Positions 62,700-64,000 of a DNA stretch of 64,000 nucleotides are shown one piece after another. Below the pieces are notes generated by a model. The model was not told the origin of the DNA. It worked only from the letters and a program-made list of their open reading frames with translations, and did no database searches. Made by a program: the position numbers and the translations under genes. This DNA is from Bacteroidota bacterium. Its GTDB lineage: Bacteria > Bacteroidota > Ignavibacteria > Ignavibacteriales > Ignavibacteriaceae. Positions within the stretch are counted from its first letter, which is position 1, and every line of letters begins with the position of its first letter. The stretch lies in the NCBI GenBank assembly GCA_021813585.1, contig JAKAJV010000117.1:1-64000 (forward strand), in the 5' to 3' direction.

Positions 62700-63686
62700 A
62701 TGAAGGACAAGGGCATGAATAAGTATAATTTTATTTCATCGTGCATAAGAAAAATTTTAGCGATATTAATTTTATTGCTATCCTTTTTGATGGTGAATTC
62801 ATCTTACTGCCAGATGGCCAAAAGCAAATTTGTAGGGAATATAATCGGAAGCTATATACCGAAGAATTTTACCGAATACTGGAACCAGGTTACTCCGGAG
62901 AACGCAGGCAAATGGGGAAATGTTGAGATAAAGGAAAACGTATTTGTCTGGGATACTCTGGACGCCATATATCGCTTCGCTTTGAAAAACAAACTTCCGT
63001 TTAAGTTCCATAATCTTGTCTGGGGCAAGCAGCAGCCGGTATGGATTAAGCATCTTGCCGATGCGCAGCAGAAGCAGCAGGTTAAGCAGTGGATAAGGCT
63101 TTGCGGCGAGCGGTATCCCAAGTCGTCTTTTGTAGATGTTGTTAATGAGCCGATACGGACAGAAGCGGACACCGCGTACCCGCCTTACTATAAGGCAATT
63201 GGCGGAAGGGGGCAGACCGGCTGGGACTGGGTTATCTGGTCGTTTGAACAGGCTAGAAAATATTTCCCCCGTTCGAAACTTATTTTAAATGAATACAATA
63301 TCCTGAGCGGAAGAAGGCCTATCGATACGCTGATCTACATAGTTAATCTTTTAAAGGCAAGAAAATTAATTGACGGGATAGGAATACAAGGGCACTTTTT
63401 AGAAGAAACAGATTCCGCCGACATACATAAAAGACTTGATAAACTGGCAGGACTCGGACTGCCTATTTACATTTCGGAATACGATGTGAATATTGCCGAC
63501 GATGCGAAGCAGCTGGCGATTTATAAAGAACAATTCCCGCTCTTTTGGAAGTGCAATGCTGTTAAAGGCATAACTCTTTGGGGATATATTCAAAATATAA
63601 TTTGGAGGAAAGACGCTTACTTGGTTCGTACAGACGGCACCGAACGGCCTGCCTTAAAATGGTTGAAGCAATATTTAAAAAAATAA
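62700..63686 (+). CDS. GH10 endo-xylanase, signal peptide, no T9SS sorting domain
   Basis: KFVGNIIGSYIPKNFTEYWNQVTPENAGKWGNVE, FKFHNLVWGKQQP, VDVVNEPIR, IYISEYDVNIADD, ITLWGYIQ. Confidence 0.93.
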   Translation: MKDKGMNKYNFISSCIRKILAILILLLSFLMVNSSYCQMAKSKFVGNIIGSYIPKNFTEYWNQVTPENAGKWGNVEIKENVFVWDTLDAIYRFALKNKLPFKFHNLVWGKQQPVWIKHLADAQQKQQVKQWIRLCGERYPKSSFVDVVNEPIRTEADTAYPPYYKAIGGRGQTGWDWVIWSFEQARKYFPRSKLILNEYNILSGRRPIDTLIYIVNLLKARKLIDGIGIQGHFLEETDSADIHKRLDKLAGLGLPIYISEYDVNIADDAKQLAIYKEQFPLFWKCNAVKGITLWGYIQNIIWRKDAYLVRTDGTERPALKWLKQYLKK

Positions 63687-63687
63687 T

Positions 63688-64000
63688 ATGAATGACGCAT
63701 CGGAAAAAATTGGCGTTTGCATAGAGCGCGGCAAGGTAAATAAATCCTCGCCTTACCCCGGCGATATGGCGGGGCAGGACGGGGCGGATGAATTGACTGT
63801 ATCCGCTCTTGAATGGGGAGTTACCCCGGATAAAATTTTAAGCGCCTGCAACATCGGCATGCAGAGGATAGGAGAGAAGTTCGGCCGGAACGAAGTGTTT
63901 GTACCCGAACTTTTAATGTCTGCCAAAGCGATGAATGCTGTAATGACGCATTTAAAGCCTTTCTTCCAGTCGGGCAATGTTAAAGCAAAAGGAAAATTTG
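63688..64000 (+). CDS. Corrinoid (B12)-binding methyltransferase protein, N-terminal helical domain; truncated by window end
   Basis: ATG one nt after the GH10 stop, open to the window end; SALEWGVTPDKILSACNIGMQRIGEKFGRNEVFVPELLMSAKAMNAVMTHLKPFF matches the MtaC/MtbC-type B12-binding-2 domain pattern. Absent from the supplied ORF track. Confidence 0.87.
   Translation, partial: MNDASEKIGVCIERGKVNKSSPYPGDMAGQDGADELTVSALEWGVTPDKILSACNIGMQRIGEKFGRNEVFVPELLMSAKAMNAVMTHLKPFFQSGNVKAKGKF

Noticed and set aside
1-64000. tRNA, rRNA or transposase genes
   Set aside because: None recognised on either strand by reading; a tRNAscan/Infernal and IS search would be needed to exclude them formally

Overview
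The window looks like chromosome of an FCB-group bacterium, probably Ignavibacteria-like. Many predicted secreted proteins end in a 'QNYPNPFNPxTxIxYxxP...' type IX secretion (T9SS) sorting domain. Three blocks are visible. (1) 1-16.4 kb: a Pga-like exopolysaccharide cluster (TPR/outer-membrane barrel, GT2 synthase, NodB-like protein, lipoprotein), preceded by a partial KaiC-like/degenerate GGDEF protein and followed by a multi-PAS hybrid kinase, then an ECF sigma/anti-sigma pair with secreted proteins of unknown function. (2) 16.4-29.1 kb, minus strand: SSS symporter, GH2 beta-glucuronidase, GntR-LacI chimeric regulator, two T9SS proteins and a TonB-dependent receptor. (3) 30.1-64.0 kb, plus strand: a glucuronoxylan utilisation locus with a second TonB-dependent receptor, T9SS beta-helix and repeat proteins, GH30, GH35-like, two GH43, an esterase, two GH10, LacI, xylA, GH3, a GPH symporter, GH8 and GH115. 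At the right edge there is a truncated corrinoid-protein gene that the ORF track does not list. The most notable candidates are: paired SusD-less TonB receptor/T9SS beta-helix modules; a corrinoid methyltransferase component coupled to a GH10 gene in a methylglucuronoxylan locus; a 24-nt identical promoter/operator shared by two distant units; in-frame palindromic insertions in several CDSs; an EPS cluster with several apparently catalytically degenerate regulatory or enzymatic domains; and a GH30 with an internal T9SS-like domain. All family calls come from reading the sequence by eye; no searches were run.
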